Assembly (NCBI GenBank): GCA_018376135.1
Contig: JAHABX010000002.1
Coordinates: forward strand, 88,967 to 152,966
DNA from: Clostridiales bacterium
Lineage (GTDB): Bacteria > Bacillota > Clostridia > Lachnospirales > Lachnospiraceae
Length of the DNA stretch: 64,000 nucleotides
Reading direction: 5' to 3'
Of this stretch, positions 49,270 through 58,237 are shown piece by piece. Under the pieces are notes generated by a model. That model was not told where the DNA came from, did not search any database, and saw only the letters and a list, made by a program, of their open reading frames with translations. How positions within the stretch are numbered: the first letter of the stretch is position 1; every line of letters begins with the position of its first letter. A program made the translations under genes and the position numbers.

Positions 49270-50814
49270 ATGAGAGACATTTCCATGAAACGGGTCAACG
49301 AGACCAGGGAAAATATTTTAGACATTATTACGAGCAGGACACTGACTCATGAGCAGAAGCTGACCTGTCTGGCAGGACAGGCGGACTCGCTGATGGAAGT
49401 CCTGGATCTGCCGGAGGGACTGGATGAGCTTTTGAATGTTCCGATCGACAGAAAGTGTATCTGTGACCTTTCAGAGGGACATGCACCTGTGCGTCCCCGC
49501 TATATTGTACCGGATTATGCAAAGCTTATGAAGGAGGGCTGCAGATTCCTTCAGCTGGAAGCTCCCACAGACCTGTACGAGGCGCTTAACTGCCTGCTGA
49601 TCTTCTACAAGCATGTGCCAAGCGTGACCAATTACCCGGTCTATGTAGGACAGCTGGATGAGCTCCTGGAGCCGTTTATTGATACGGTAGAGGAGGAACA
49701 GGCGAAAAAGCTTCTGAAGATGTTTATGATCCATGTGGACCGTACTGTGCTGGATTCCTTTTCTCATGGGGATATTGGTCCGAAGGCAACAAAGGCAGGA
49801 CGGCTTCTTCTGGAAGTGGAGACGGAGCTGGAGCATGCAATTCCCAATCTTACCATGAAGTATGAGGAGGGTGTGACAGAGGATGAATTCGCCCTGCAGG
49901 CTGTCCGCTGTGCGCTGCACAGTGCAAAGCCCAGCTTTGCCAATCACTCCATGTTCCGCAGAGAGCTGGGCGAGGAGTATGTAATTGCAAGCTGTTACAA
50001 TGGGCTGCCTCTGGGCGGCGGAGCCTATACGCTCTGTCGGCTGGTTCTTGGCAATATTGCAAAGAGAGCAGAGAATATCGAGGAGTTCAAGACAAAGGAG
50101 CTTCCTTATGTCATGGATATCATGGCACGCTATATGGATGCCCGTATCCGGTTTGAGGTGGAGGAGAGCGGATTCTTTGAGAGTAATTTCCTGGCGAAGG
50201 AGGGCTTTATACGGAGAGACCGCTTTACAGCCATGTACGGGCTTGTAGGACTTGCAGACTGCGTGAATATTCTTCTGGAAAAGGAAGGAAAGTCCGGACG
50301 CTTTGGTCATGATGAGGCAGCAAATGATCTGGGTGTGGAGATCATGGAGATCATCCGGGCATTTAATGACAGTCATGTGAATCCATATTGTGAGGTGACC
50401 GGAGGACATTTCCTCATGCATGCCCAGGTAGGACTTGCAGAGGATGAGAATGTGACGCCGGGAACCAGGATCCCGATTGGGGAAGAACCGGAAGAGCTGA
50501 TCGACCAGCTGAAGGTGCTGAACCGTTTTCATAAATATTTCCCGTCGGGAACCGGTGATATCTTCCCGATCGATCTGACGGTACACAGGAATCCGGAGTA
50601 CGTGCTGGATATCATCAAGGGATCTTTCCGTATGGATCTTAGATACCTGTCCTTCTATTCCAGTGACAGCGATGTGATCCGTGTGACTGGATATCTGGTA
50701 AAACGTTCAGAGATGGAGAAGCTTGACAGCGGTCAGGCAGTGCTTCAGAATACGACAGGGCTTGGACTGGGAGCTTCTAAAAACGGTCATATTCTGGAGA
50801 GAAAGGTACGTTGA
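49270..50814 (+). CDS. yjjI: Glycyl radical enzyme YjjI
   Basis: A 514-residue protein of the YjjI (DUF3029) family of glycyl radical enzymes, shorter than pyruvate formate-lyase. The C-terminal radical loop is visible as VIRVTGYLV, where the Gly would carry the radical after activation, and ASCYNGLPLGGGAYTL holds the likely active-site Cys. The activase gene follows immediately. The reaction of YjjI is not, to my knowledge, established. Its place among nucleoside and deoxyribose catabolic genes, as next to deo genes in E. coli, suggests a nucleoside- or deoxyribose-derived substrate. GGAGG lies 7 bp before the ATG. Confidence 0.93.
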   Translation: MRDISMKRVNETRENILDIITSRTLTHEQKLTCLAGQADSLMEVLDLPEGLDELLNVPIDRKCICDLSEGHAPVRPRYIVPDYAKLMKEGCRFLQLEAPTDLYEALNCLLIFYKHVPSVTNYPVYVGQLDELLEPFIDTVEEEQAKKLLKMFMIHVDRTVLDSFSHGDIGPKATKAGRLLLEVETELEHAIPNLTMKYEEGVTEDEFALQAVRCALHSAKPSFANHSMFRRELGEEYVIASCYNGLPLGGGAYTLCRLVLGNIAKRAENIEEFKTKELPYVMDIMARYMDARIRFEVEESGFFESNFLAKEGFIRRDRFTAMYGLVGLADCVNILLEKEGKSGRFGHDEAANDLGVEIMEIIRAFNDSHVNPYCEVTGGHFLMHAQVGLAEDENVTPGTRIPIGEEPEELIDQLKVLNRFHKYFPSGTGDIFPIDLTVHRNPEYVLDIIKGSFRMDLRYLSFYSSDSDVIRVTGYLVKRSEMEKLDSGQAVLQNTTGLGLGASKNGHILERKVR

Positions 50815-51653
50815 TGAAGGCAGTGGTGAACCGGATCATTCCGTTCAGCAGCGTGGATGGTCCGGGAAACCGGACGGCAGTATTTCTGCAGGGGTGCAAT
50901 ATCAACTGTAAGTACTGTCATAACCCGGAGACGAGAGCGCTGTGCAGTCAGTGCGGTATTTGTGTGGAGCAGTGTCCGGAAGGGGCGCTGTCCTTTGTGG
51001 ACGGAAGGGTATCCTACGATCCGGCCGGATGTGTGCAGTGTGATACCTGCATCCATGTATGTCCTCATGACAGTTCTCCGAGAACAAGGGAGATGACTCC
51101 GGAGGAGGTATATGCCGCAGTAAAGAAACAGATGCCTTTTATCCGGGGCATTACAGTCTCGGGCGGAGAATGCATGCTGCAGCCGGAGTTTCTGCGGGAG
51201 CTGTTCGTTCTGGCGAAGGCAGACGGTCTGACCACTCTGATCGACAGCAACGGAATGATTCCCTTTGCGGAGTATCCAGAGCTTCTGGAGGTTACGGACG
51301 GAGTTATGCTGGATATCAAGGCATTTGATCCGGAAGACCACAGGAAGATTACGGATGCGGATAACAGAACCGTGCTTGAGAATGCGGTCTGGCTGGCAGA
51401 GAGGAGCAAATTATACGAAGTGCGTGTGGTCGTTGTGCCGGATCTGTATGATGCGGAACGAAGCGTGCGTGGTATTGGGAGCCTGCTGGCTCCCTGTCTG
51501 ACTGTTAACGATATTCAGGTGAAGCTGATCGCATATCGTCCTATGGGCGTGAGGAAGGCATATTCCCACTACAAAGTACCAGACCGGGAGTATCTGGAAT
51601 ATCTTGCAGATATTTTGAGGAACCAGGGGTTCCGAAAGATCATAGAGATTTAA
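50814..51653 (+). CDS. yjjW: YjjI activase YjjW (radical SAM)
   Basis: A 279-residue radical SAM glycyl-radical activating enzyme. The SAM cluster motif is CNINCKYC (C-x3-C-x2-C), followed by two ferredoxin-type clusters (CSQCGICVEQC and CVQCDTCIHVC), as in the class with an extra ferredoxin insert. VSGGECMLQPEF is the SAM-binding GGE region. The ATG shares one base with the yjjI stop, so the pair is translationally coupled. Confidence 0.96.
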   Translation: MKAVVNRIIPFSSVDGPGNRTAVFLQGCNINCKYCHNPETRALCSQCGICVEQCPEGALSFVDGRVSYDPAGCVQCDTCIHVCPHDSSPRTREMTPEEVYAAVKKQMPFIRGITVSGGECMLQPEFLRELFVLAKADGLTTLIDSNGMIPFAEYPELLEVTDGVMLDIKAFDPEDHRKITDADNRTVLENAVWLAERSKLYEVRVVVVPDLYDAERSVRGIGSLLAPCLTVNDIQVKLIAYRPMGVRKAYSHYKVPDREYLEYLADILRNQGFRKIIEI

Positions 51654-51665
51654 CAAAGGAGGTAA

Positions 51666-53213
51666 ATGAAAGTGGGCAAGGTGAGTCATATGGACGAGAG
51701 CCGGGTCGTCATCTGCATGAAAGACATCGTCAAGAAATTCGGTGATTTTACTGCGAACGACCATATTAATCTGACGGTCCATAAAGGGGAAGTACACGCC
51801 ATTCTGGGGGAGAACGGTGCAGGAAAGAGTACCATGATGAATGTGCTCTGCGGATTGTACAAGCCGACCAGCGGACAGATTTTTATTAACGGGAAGGAGG
51901 TATCCTTCTCGAGTCCCAAGGATGCCATTGATATCGGTATCGGTATGGTGCATCAGCACTTTATGCTGATCCAGCCATTTACTGTTACAGAGAACATTAT
52001 TCTCGGAATGGAGCCTGTAAAGGGGCTGATGGTGGACAAGGAGTCCGCGCGGCAGAAGGTGCTGGAGCTGTCAGAGCGTTATGGGATGAAGGTGGATCCG
52101 GATGCAAAGATAGAAGATATTTCAGTGGGTATGCAGCAGAGGGTGGAGATTTTGAAGGTGCTCTACCGGGGAGCTGATACGCTGATCCTGGATGAGCCGA
52201 CGGCATCCCTGACGCCTCAGGAGATCGAGGGTCTGATGGAGATCATTGAGAATCTGACGGCGGACGGTAAGAGTGTGATCCTGATCACCCATAAGCTGAA
52301 GGAGATCACGTCTTCTTCTGATAACTGCACCATCATCCGTCAGGGCAAATACATCCGTACTGTGAAGGTGGACGAGGTCAATGAGAATGATCTTGCTGCC
52401 ATGATGGTGGGACGCGATGTGAATTTCAAGGTGGAAAAAAAGGATATGGAGCCGGGAGAGCTGGTGCTTGAGGTGAAGGATATCCATGCAAAGGATTACC
52501 GGGATGTGGAGATCTTAAAGGGACTTGATCTGGAGGTCAGAAGGGGCGAGATCGTCGGACTTGCAGGTGTGGACGGCAACGGACAGACGGAGCTGGTGGA
52601 GATCCTTACGGGGCTTCGCCGGGCAGAGTCCGGTCAGGTGCGTGTGCTGGGAAAGGACGTATTCAACAGGACTCCGAAGGAGACCTTTGCAGCAGGCATT
52701 TCCAGTATTCCGGCAGACCGCCAGAAGCATGGGCTGATCCTGGATTTCTCCAATGAGGATAATCTGATCCTTCAGCATTTTGAGGAGGAACCCTATGCAA
52801 AGAAGGGATTTCTGGACCGAAAGGCGATCCGGGAGCATGCCACCGAGCTGATCGAGAAATTTGATGTAAGACCAAGAGGAAGCGAGGGTGCGCCTACAGG
52901 AACTCTTTCCGGAGGAAACCAGCAGAAGGTCATCATTGCAAGAGAGGTATCCAATGATAAGGAGCTTCTGATCGCTGTGAACCCGACCAGAGGACTGGAT
53001 GTGGGAGCAATCGAATTTGTCCATAAATACCTGGTAGAGCAGCGGAACAAGAACCGCGCTGTTCTTCTGGTTTCCTTTGAGCTGGATGAGATCATGAGTC
53101 TGTCTGACCGGATCGAGGTCATCTTTGACGGTCAGATCACAGGCAGCGTTCCGGGCAGGGAAGCAGATGAGAAGGAGCTTGGTTTCATGATGGCGGGAGG
53201 TAAAAAGGCATGA
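51666..53213 (+). CDS. Nucleoside ABC transporter ATP-binding protein (two ATPase domains)
   Basis: A 515-residue tandem ATPase of the NupO/RbsA-like kind. The first half has Walker A GENGAGKST, signature ISVGMQQRVE and Walker B LILDEPTA; the second half has the degenerate GVDGNGQTE and LSGGNQQKV. This matches partners of BMP-family binding proteins. The exact start is unclear: ATG 51666 is 3 bp from GGAGG, while GTG 51672 is better spaced and ATG 51690 is also in frame. It overlaps the first permease by 4 bp. Confidence 0.95.
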   Translation: MKVGKVSHMDESRVVICMKDIVKKFGDFTANDHINLTVHKGEVHAILGENGAGKSTMMNVLCGLYKPTSGQIFINGKEVSFSSPKDAIDIGIGMVHQHFMLIQPFTVTENIILGMEPVKGLMVDKESARQKVLELSERYGMKVDPDAKIEDISVGMQQRVEILKVLYRGADTLILDEPTASLTPQEIEGLMEIIENLTADGKSVILITHKLKEITSSSDNCTIIRQGKYIRTVKVDEVNENDLAAMMVGRDVNFKVEKKDMEPGELVLEVKDIHAKDYRDVEILKGLDLEVRRGEIVGLAGVDGNGQTELVEILTGLRRAESGQVRVLGKDVFNRTPKETFAAGISSIPADRQKHGLILDFSNEDNLILQHFEEEPYAKKGFLDRKAIREHATELIEKFDVRPRGSEGAPTGTLSGGNQQKVIIAREVSNDKELLIAVNPTRGLDVGAIEFVHKYLVEQRNKNRAVLLVSFELDEIMSLSDRIEVIFDGQITGSVPGREADEKELGFMMAGGKKA

Positions 53214-54277
53214 AGAAAAAGAAAAGTATTTTAGAGAGCAATGTGCTTTATACCATAATCGCGATTGTGGTGGGCTTTCTGATCGGAGCGGTGTTCCTGA
53301 TGATCGCGGGAATCAGCCCGGCGGTGGCATACGGAAAGCTTTTGAGCAGTGTGTTCGGAAAACCAAAGTATCTGATGTGGACACTGACCTATGCAAGTCC
53401 TTTGATCTTCACCGGACTGAGTGTGGCATTTTCCTTCCGTACGGGTGTGTTTAATATCGGTGCTGAGGGACAGTTTGTAGTAGGTGCGCTGACCGCCTGT
53501 GTACTGGGTATTCTGGTAGATGCACCGGTCTGGATCCATGTGCCTTTATGTATTATCGCGGCGGCGGCAGCGGGCTGTGTGTGGTCACTGGTCGTGGGTG
53601 TTCTGAAGGTAAAAAGAGGCATTCATGAGGTATTGTCCTTTATCATGTTCAACTGGATCGCATTTTATCTGTCAAATTATGTGGTGAATATTCCGGCGAT
53701 CCATAAGGGAACCGGAGAGGCAACAAAGGATGTGCTTGCATCCTCCAGGATCCTGCTTCCGGAAGCGCTCAGAGAGGCGACCGGCTGTACGGCTGCCAAC
53801 TGGGGTATCGTGATGGCGGTGCTTGCAGGTATTCTGATCTGGGTCATCATTGAGAAGACCACGCTTGGATATAAGCTGAAGGCGGTAGGCTACAACAATC
53901 ACGGAGCGCTGTATGCGGGAATCAATGCAAACGGCTCTGTGCTGACCGCACTTGGCATCTCCGGTGCACTGGCAGGTCTTGGCGGAGCTGTGCATATTCT
54001 TGGCATGTCCGGCCGTCTGAGTCAGTTTGCAGGACAGGAGGGCTTTGGCTTTGAGGGGATCACCGTTGCTCTGATCGGTTCCTCCAGTCCCATCGGATGT
54101 ATTTTCTCCGGACTGTTCTACGGAGCTATGAAGTACGGCGGCTCCAAGCTGAGCATTGTGAAGGCTCCGTCGGAGGTTGTGGATATTATCATGGGCTGCG
54201 TGATTCTGTTCATTGCAGTTTCCCAGGTATTCCGGGTCGTATTTCAGAATATTGCGAAAAAGAAGGAGGTAAAATAA
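53210..54277 (+). CDS. Nucleoside ABC transporter permease 1
   Basis: A 355-residue membrane protein of the BPD_transp_2 family (NupP-like) with about nine hydrophobic segments. FNIGAEGQFVVGAL and the EAA-like loop region GALYAGINANGSVLTALGIS are typical. It forms a heterodimer with the next gene product. Confidence 0.94.
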   Translation: MKKKKSILESNVLYTIIAIVVGFLIGAVFLMIAGISPAVAYGKLLSSVFGKPKYLMWTLTYASPLIFTGLSVAFSFRTGVFNIGAEGQFVVGALTACVLGILVDAPVWIHVPLCIIAAAAAGCVWSLVVGVLKVKRGIHEVLSFIMFNWIAFYLSNYVVNIPAIHKGTGEATKDVLASSRILLPEALREATGCTAANWGIVMAVLAGILIWVIIEKTTLGYKLKAVGYNNHGALYAGINANGSVLTALGISGALAGLGGAVHILGMSGRLSQFAGQEGFGFEGITVALIGSSSPIGCIFSGLFYGAMKYGGSKLSIVKAPSEVVDIIMGCVILFIAVSQVFRVVFQNIAKKKEVK

Positions 54278-54278
54278 C

Positions 54279-55214
54279 ATGGATGTAATCATTAAAAATA
54301 TCGGGCTTCTGATCAATGCCACGTTGATTGCGACACCTCCTCTTCTGCTGGCGGCGCTGGGCTCCTGTTTCTCAGAGAGGAGCGGTGTTGTCAATATCGG
54401 TATTGAAGGTATGATGACCATTGGTGCATTTACGGGAGCGGCGGTGGGGCTTCTGAGCGGAAACGGCTGGTTTGCGTTCCTGTGTGCGGGACTTGCGGGA
54501 GCTTTCTTCGGAGTGATCCATGCGGTGGCATGCATTTCCTTTCATGCTGATCAGACAATTGCAGGAACAGCGATCAATTTCCTTGGACCTGGTCTTGCGG
54601 TATTCCTGTGCAAGGCAATGTTTGGCAATTCATCGGATACGCCGGCTATGGATCCGTCCAGCAAGCTGCCCAAGCTCTTTGAGGGAGTGTTCCCGACCGG
54701 TTCCTTCTGGAGTAATGTGCTGAATGTTTATTCGGTGGCATATCTTGTATTTATTCTGGCAATTGTGTGCTGGTTCGTATTTTATAAGACCAGATTCGGA
54801 GCACATCTGCGCGCGGTAGGTGAGCATCCGGAGGCGTGTGAATCATTGGGTATTGACGTATACCGTGTCCGGTATATCTGTGTGATCCTGTCCGGCTTTC
54901 TGGCAGGACTGGGCGGTGCGTTTGTGACACTGGCAACGATCAATCAGTTCCGCCCGAATGTGATCGTGGGACAGGGCTTCATTGCCATTGCTGCGGTTAT
55001 TTTCGGAAAGTTCTCTCCGGGCGGGGCAACAAAGGCATGTCTGCTGTTCGGCTTCTGCAGCGGAGTGAAGACGCTGGCAGGACAGAGCAATACCGTATCT
55101 CCGAATCTGATCTCCATGATCCCGTATATTGTGACGATTCTTGCGCTTGTACTGTTTGTTGGTAAGGCGCATACACCGGCGGCAAACGGAAAGATATTTG
55201 TGAAATCAAAATAA
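54279..55214 (+). CDS. Nucleoside ABC transporter permease 2
   Basis: A 311-residue BPD_transp_2 permease (NupQ-like) with SERSGVVNIGIEGMMTIGAF, about eight membrane helices and RAVGEHPEACESLGID facing the ATPase. It starts one base after permease 1 ends. Confidence 0.94.
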   Translation: MDVIIKNIGLLINATLIATPPLLLAALGSCFSERSGVVNIGIEGMMTIGAFTGAAVGLLSGNGWFAFLCAGLAGAFFGVIHAVACISFHADQTIAGTAINFLGPGLAVFLCKAMFGNSSDTPAMDPSSKLPKLFEGVFPTGSFWSNVLNVYSVAYLVFILAIVCWFVFYKTRFGAHLRAVGEHPEACESLGIDVYRVRYICVILSGFLAGLGGAFVTLATINQFRPNVIVGQGFIAIAAVIFGKFSPGGATKACLLFGFCSGVKTLAGQSNTVSPNLISMIPYIVTILALVLFVGKAHTPAANGKIFVKSK

Positions 55215-55233
55215 CAGGAGGTACAGAGGCATT

Positions 55234-55902
55234 ATGATGGAAGCAAAAGAGATTTTAAAACATGTGGATCATACGCTTTTGACTCAGGGAGCGACCTGGG
55301 AGGAGATCCGCCGGATCTGTGACGATGCGATCGCCTATGGAACAGCATCTGTGTGTATTCCCCCAAGCTATGTGAAGCAGGTAAAGGAGTATGTGCAGGA
55401 TAAGATGGCAGTCTGTACGGTCATCGGATTCCCCAATGGATATATGACCACTGCAGTGAAGGAATTCGAGACCAGGGATGCGCTGGAAAACGGTGCGGAT
55501 GAGATCGACATGGTCATCAATATCGGCTGGGCGAAAGCGGGAAAATTTGACTGCATCAAGGAGGAGATCCGTACTTTGAAAAAAGTCTGCAAAGAGAAGA
55601 TCCTGAAGGTCATCATCGAGACCTGTCTTCTGACCGATGAGGAAAAGGTGAAGATGTGCCATGCAGTGACCAGTGCAGGAGCAGATTATATTAAGACCTC
55701 CACCGGATTCTCTACAGGGGGAGCTACCTTTGCGGATATTGAGCTGTTTGCGGCAAATATCGGTCCTGATGTGAAGATGAAGGCGGCAGGAGGAATCTCA
55801 TCTATGGAAGATGCAGAAAAATTCCTTGCACTTGGCGCAGATCGTCTTGGAACCAGCCGTATCATCAAGCTGGTAAAACAGGAGGAAGCTGCCGGGTATT
55901 AA
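55234..55902 (+). CDS. deoC: Deoxyribose-phosphate aldolase
   Basis: Cleaves 2-deoxyribose-5-phosphate to acetaldehyde and glyceraldehyde-3-phosphate. The 222-residue TIM barrel opens DHTLL and has EIDMVINIGW, the Schiff-base Lys in YIKTSTGFSTGG and the second Lys in KVIIETCLL. It takes the product of DeoB. Confidence 0.97.
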   Translation: MMEAKEILKHVDHTLLTQGATWEEIRRICDDAIAYGTASVCIPPSYVKQVKEYVQDKMAVCTVIGFPNGYMTTAVKEFETRDALENGADEIDMVINIGWAKAGKFDCIKEEIRTLKKVCKEKILKVIIETCLLTDEEKVKMCHAVTSAGADYIKTSTGFSTGGATFADIELFAANIGPDVKMKAAGGISSMEDAEKFLALGADRLGTSRIIKLVKQEEAAGY

Positions 55903-55956
55903 GCTGTCATGACTGCCTGCAGTTACAGATATGAGAATAGTAGGAGGATTCGGGAT

Positions 55957-56379
55957 ATGCTGGAGAAAGAACAGATACAGGAACTGATCGGGAAGGCAGT
56001 AGAGCAGCTTTCTTATTCTTATGTTCCTTATTCCCACTTTCATGTGGGAGCAGCGCTGCTGGCTGAGAATGGAACCGTCTATACCGGGTGCAACATTGAG
56101 AATGCGGCATACACACCCAGCAATTGTGCGGAGCGTACTGCGTTTTTTAAGGCGGTCAGCGAAGGCGAGAGGAAGTTTACGGCCATCTGCGTGGTGGGCG
56201 GTAAAGATGGAGAGCTGACAGAATATACGGCTCCCTGCGGAGTCTGCCGCCAGGTAATGATGGAGTTCTGTGATCCGGAGACCTTTCAGATTATTCTGGC
56301 AACGGATACGGAGCATTATCAGGTATTCAAATTAAAAGAGATCCTGCCTATGGGCTTTGGACCGGGCAATCTTGAATGA
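55957..56379 (+). CDS. cdd: Cytidine deaminase
   Basis: A 140-residue zinc enzyme turning (deoxy)cytidine into (deoxy)uridine for uridine phosphorylase. CNIENAAYTPSNCAERTAFF gives one zinc Cys and the catalytic Glu; PCGVCRQ gives the other two Cys. AGGAGG lies upstream of the ATG at 55957. Confidence 0.97.
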   Translation: MLEKEQIQELIGKAVEQLSYSYVPYSHFHVGAALLAENGTVYTGCNIENAAYTPSNCAERTAFFKAVSEGERKFTAICVVGGKDGELTEYTAPCGVCRQVMMEFCDPETFQIILATDTEHYQVFKLKEILPMGFGPGNLE

Positions 56380-56392
56380 GGAGCAAAAAGGC

Positions 56393-57583
56393 ATGCAGAA
56401 ATATAAAAGAATATTTGTCATTGTCATAGACTCTCTGGGAGTTGGCGCCATGGAGGATTCGGAACAGTTCGGGGATGTGGGCGTCAATACACTGGGTCAT
56501 ATCTCGGAACAGACGGACACCTTTGAGATTCCCAATCTGCAGCGTCTGGGGATGGCAAATATCATTCCCTTAAAGCAGGTGGAAGCGGTCGAACAGCCGC
56601 TGGGTTACTACGGAAAGCTCAGAGAGAAGAGCCGGGGCAAGGATACGATGACCGGGCACTGGGAGATGATGGGGCTTGAAGTGACAAAGCCTTTCCAGAC
56701 CTTTACAGAGCACGGCTTTCCGCCGGAGCTGATCCGGGAGCTGGAGGAACGTACCGGGCGCAGGATCATCGGCAACAAGAGCGCCAGCGGAACGGAGATC
56801 CTGGAGGAACTGGCGGAGGAGGAGATCGCCACCGGGCATATGATCGTTTATACCTCTGCAGATTCGGTTCTGCAGATCTGCGGCAATGAAGAAACCTTTG
56901 GCCTGGAGGAGCTGTACCGCTGCTGTGAGATTGCCAGAGAGCTGACCATGAAGGATGAGTGGAAGGTGGGCAGAGTCATAGCAAGACCCTATGTGGGCAG
57001 GAAAAAGGGAGAGTTTAAGCGGACCAGCAACCGCCATGATTATGCCCTGAAGCCCTACGGCAGGACGGTGCTCAATGCTCTGCAGGACGGAGGTCTGGAT
57101 GTGATCTCCATCGGCAAGATCAAGGATATCTTTGATGGAGAGGGCATCACCAGGGCGTTGAAGTCTCAGAGCTCGGTCCATGGTATGGAGCAGACCATGG
57201 ATGTGGCAAAGGAAGAATTCCACGGGCTGTGCTTTGTGAATCTGGTGGATTTTGATGCCCTGTGGGGGCACAGAAGAGACGTCAGGGGCTACGCGGAGGA
57301 GATTGAGAAATTCGACCGGAATCTGGGCGCTCTTTTAGAGCTTCTGAAGGAGGATGATCTTTTGATCCTGACAGCAGACCACGGCAATGACCCAACCTAT
57401 ACCGGGACGGATCATACAAGGGAGAAGGTGCCGTTCCTGGCTTATTCCCCGTCCATGACGGGAGGCAGAGCACTGGAGGAGGCGGATACCTTCGCGGTCA
57501 TCGGAGCCACGGTGGCAGAGAACTTTGGTGTAAAGATGCCGGAAGGGACCATCGGGACATCGCTCCTGGATGTGCTGCAATAG
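56393..57583 (+). CDS. deoB: Phosphopentomutase
   Basis: Interconverts (deoxy)ribose-1- and 5-phosphates, linking the phosphorylases to DeoC. The 396-residue alkaline-phosphatase-like enzyme has metal motifs VIDSLGVGAM, DTMTGHWEMMG, VDFDALWGHRRD and TADHGNDPTYTGTDHTRE. GAGGAGC precedes the ATG at 56393. It is the last gene of the operon. Confidence 0.97.
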   Translation: MQKYKRIFVIVIDSLGVGAMEDSEQFGDVGVNTLGHISEQTDTFEIPNLQRLGMANIIPLKQVEAVEQPLGYYGKLREKSRGKDTMTGHWEMMGLEVTKPFQTFTEHGFPPELIRELEERTGRRIIGNKSASGTEILEELAEEEIATGHMIVYTSADSVLQICGNEETFGLEELYRCCEIARELTMKDEWKVGRVIARPYVGRKKGEFKRTSNRHDYALKPYGRTVLNALQDGGLDVISIGKIKDIFDGEGITRALKSQSSVHGMEQTMDVAKEEFHGLCFVNLVDFDALWGHRRDVRGYAEEIEKFDRNLGALLELLKEDDLLILTADHGNDPTYTGTDHTREKVPFLAYSPSMTGGRALEEADTFAVIGATVAENFGVKMPEGTIGTSLLDVLQ

Positions 57584-57623
57584 TTGTTTACAACAAAAGG
57601 ATAAGAGAAGTAGAACATTGTGA

Positions 57624-57652
57624 TTGATAAGCCGGGAAAGATATGCTATAAT
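57624..57652 (+). promoter_or_regulatory. Promoter of the holin-like toxin mRNA
   Basis: TTGATA (57624-57629) and a perfect TATAAT (57647-57652) with 17 bp between them and an extended TGC before the -10. Confidence 0.8.
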
Positions 57653-57757
57653 CCGGTTACGGAAAGTCAGAAGCACATAAGGCGGTCTGCCCTCCAACTA
57701 TCGGAGGGGCTAACCCTCCAGATATCATGCCCTGTGGGTACGAAAGAAAGGAGGGCG

Positions 57758-57856
57758 ATGCCAATGTATGTTACATATCAGGACTTGGTTCAGATTGGAA
57801 TATTCATTGTAGCCCTTGTAAGTCTGCTCTATCAGATATTCAAGGGAAAGAAATAG
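57758..57856 (+). CDS. Holin-like type I toxin, 32 residues
   Basis: MPMYVTYQDLVQIGIFIVAL, then VSLLYQIFKGKK: a single hydrophobic helix with a short basic tail, typical of the putative holin-like toxin family found in type I toxin-antitoxin pairs. AGGAGG lies 4-5 bp before ATG 57758; ATG 57764 is also possible. The mRNA has a long structured 5' leader. Its 5' end (GGAAAGTCAGAAGCACA near 57660) can pair with the 3' end (TGTGCTTCTGGCTTTCC near 57926-57942), a closed form typical of this class. Membrane damage when over-expressed is the expected role. Confidence 0.8.
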   Translation: MPMYVTYQDLVQIGIFIVALVSLLYQIFKGKK

Positions 57857-57949
57857 CCGCCAACTACCGCAAATAGTTGACGGCGACCCGTAAGGGTTAA
57901 AAATTAACTATCGAGGGTAGACCGTGTGCTTCTGGCTTTCCCTTTTCTT
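57846..57949 (-). ncRNA. Antisense antitoxin RNA (predicted)
   Basis: On the minus strand a promoter at 57956-57984 should start an RNA near 57949 that runs into a perfect hairpin (GCCGTCAACTA at 57874-57884 with 57856-57866, one G-T) followed by TATTTCTTT. The roughly 100-nt RNA would be complementary to the toxin mRNA 3' region up to the stop codon. Ends are inferred from sequence only. Confidence 0.6.
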
Positions 57950-57955
57950 ACTCTC

Positions 57956-57984
57956 AATATAGCACATCTGGCAGCAGGATACAA
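57956..57984 (-). promoter_or_regulatory. Promoter of the antisense RNA
   Basis: Minus-strand TTGTAT (57979-57984) and TATATT (57956-57961), 17 bp apart, with TGC before the -10. Confidence 0.65.
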
Positions 57985-58093
57985 GAGGAAAGATCAATCA
58001 CAAACACAAACATAAGTTCGTAAAGAAAAAACACTTGATATGATTTATCCAGGAATGCAGTAAATACGGTATTTTCAGAGTTGGCAGCAGTGG

Positions 58094-58115
58094 TTTTGTG
58101 ACAATTTTGTGACAA
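58094..58115 (+). repeat. Tandem TTTTGTGACAA pair near an element boundary
   Basis: TTTTGTGACAA occurs twice head to tail (58094-58104 and 58105-58115). Short TTTGTGAC-type direct repeats are common arm sites for tyrosine integrases beside phage attachment sites. GC falls sharply from here on, so this probably marks the left end of the integrated element. The core attachment sequence could not be defined without the other end. Confidence 0.45.
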
Positions 58116-58142
58116 ATTAAATAAAATTGATATTTTCAAAGA

Positions 58143-58183
58143 GAAAGACACTCAGTACCTTATGTGTATCGGGTGTCTTTTTG
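58143..58183 (+). terminator. Hairpin terminator at the element edge
   Basis: AAAGACACTC (58143-58152) pairs with GGGTGTCTTT (58171-58180) with one G-T, followed by TTTTT. The stretch 57985-58237 otherwise holds no gene. Confidence 0.7.
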
Positions 58184-58237
58184 GTATAGCATTTTAGAAA
58201 GCAAAATCAGAGATTCAATAAAGTTTGCAGACGCCCT

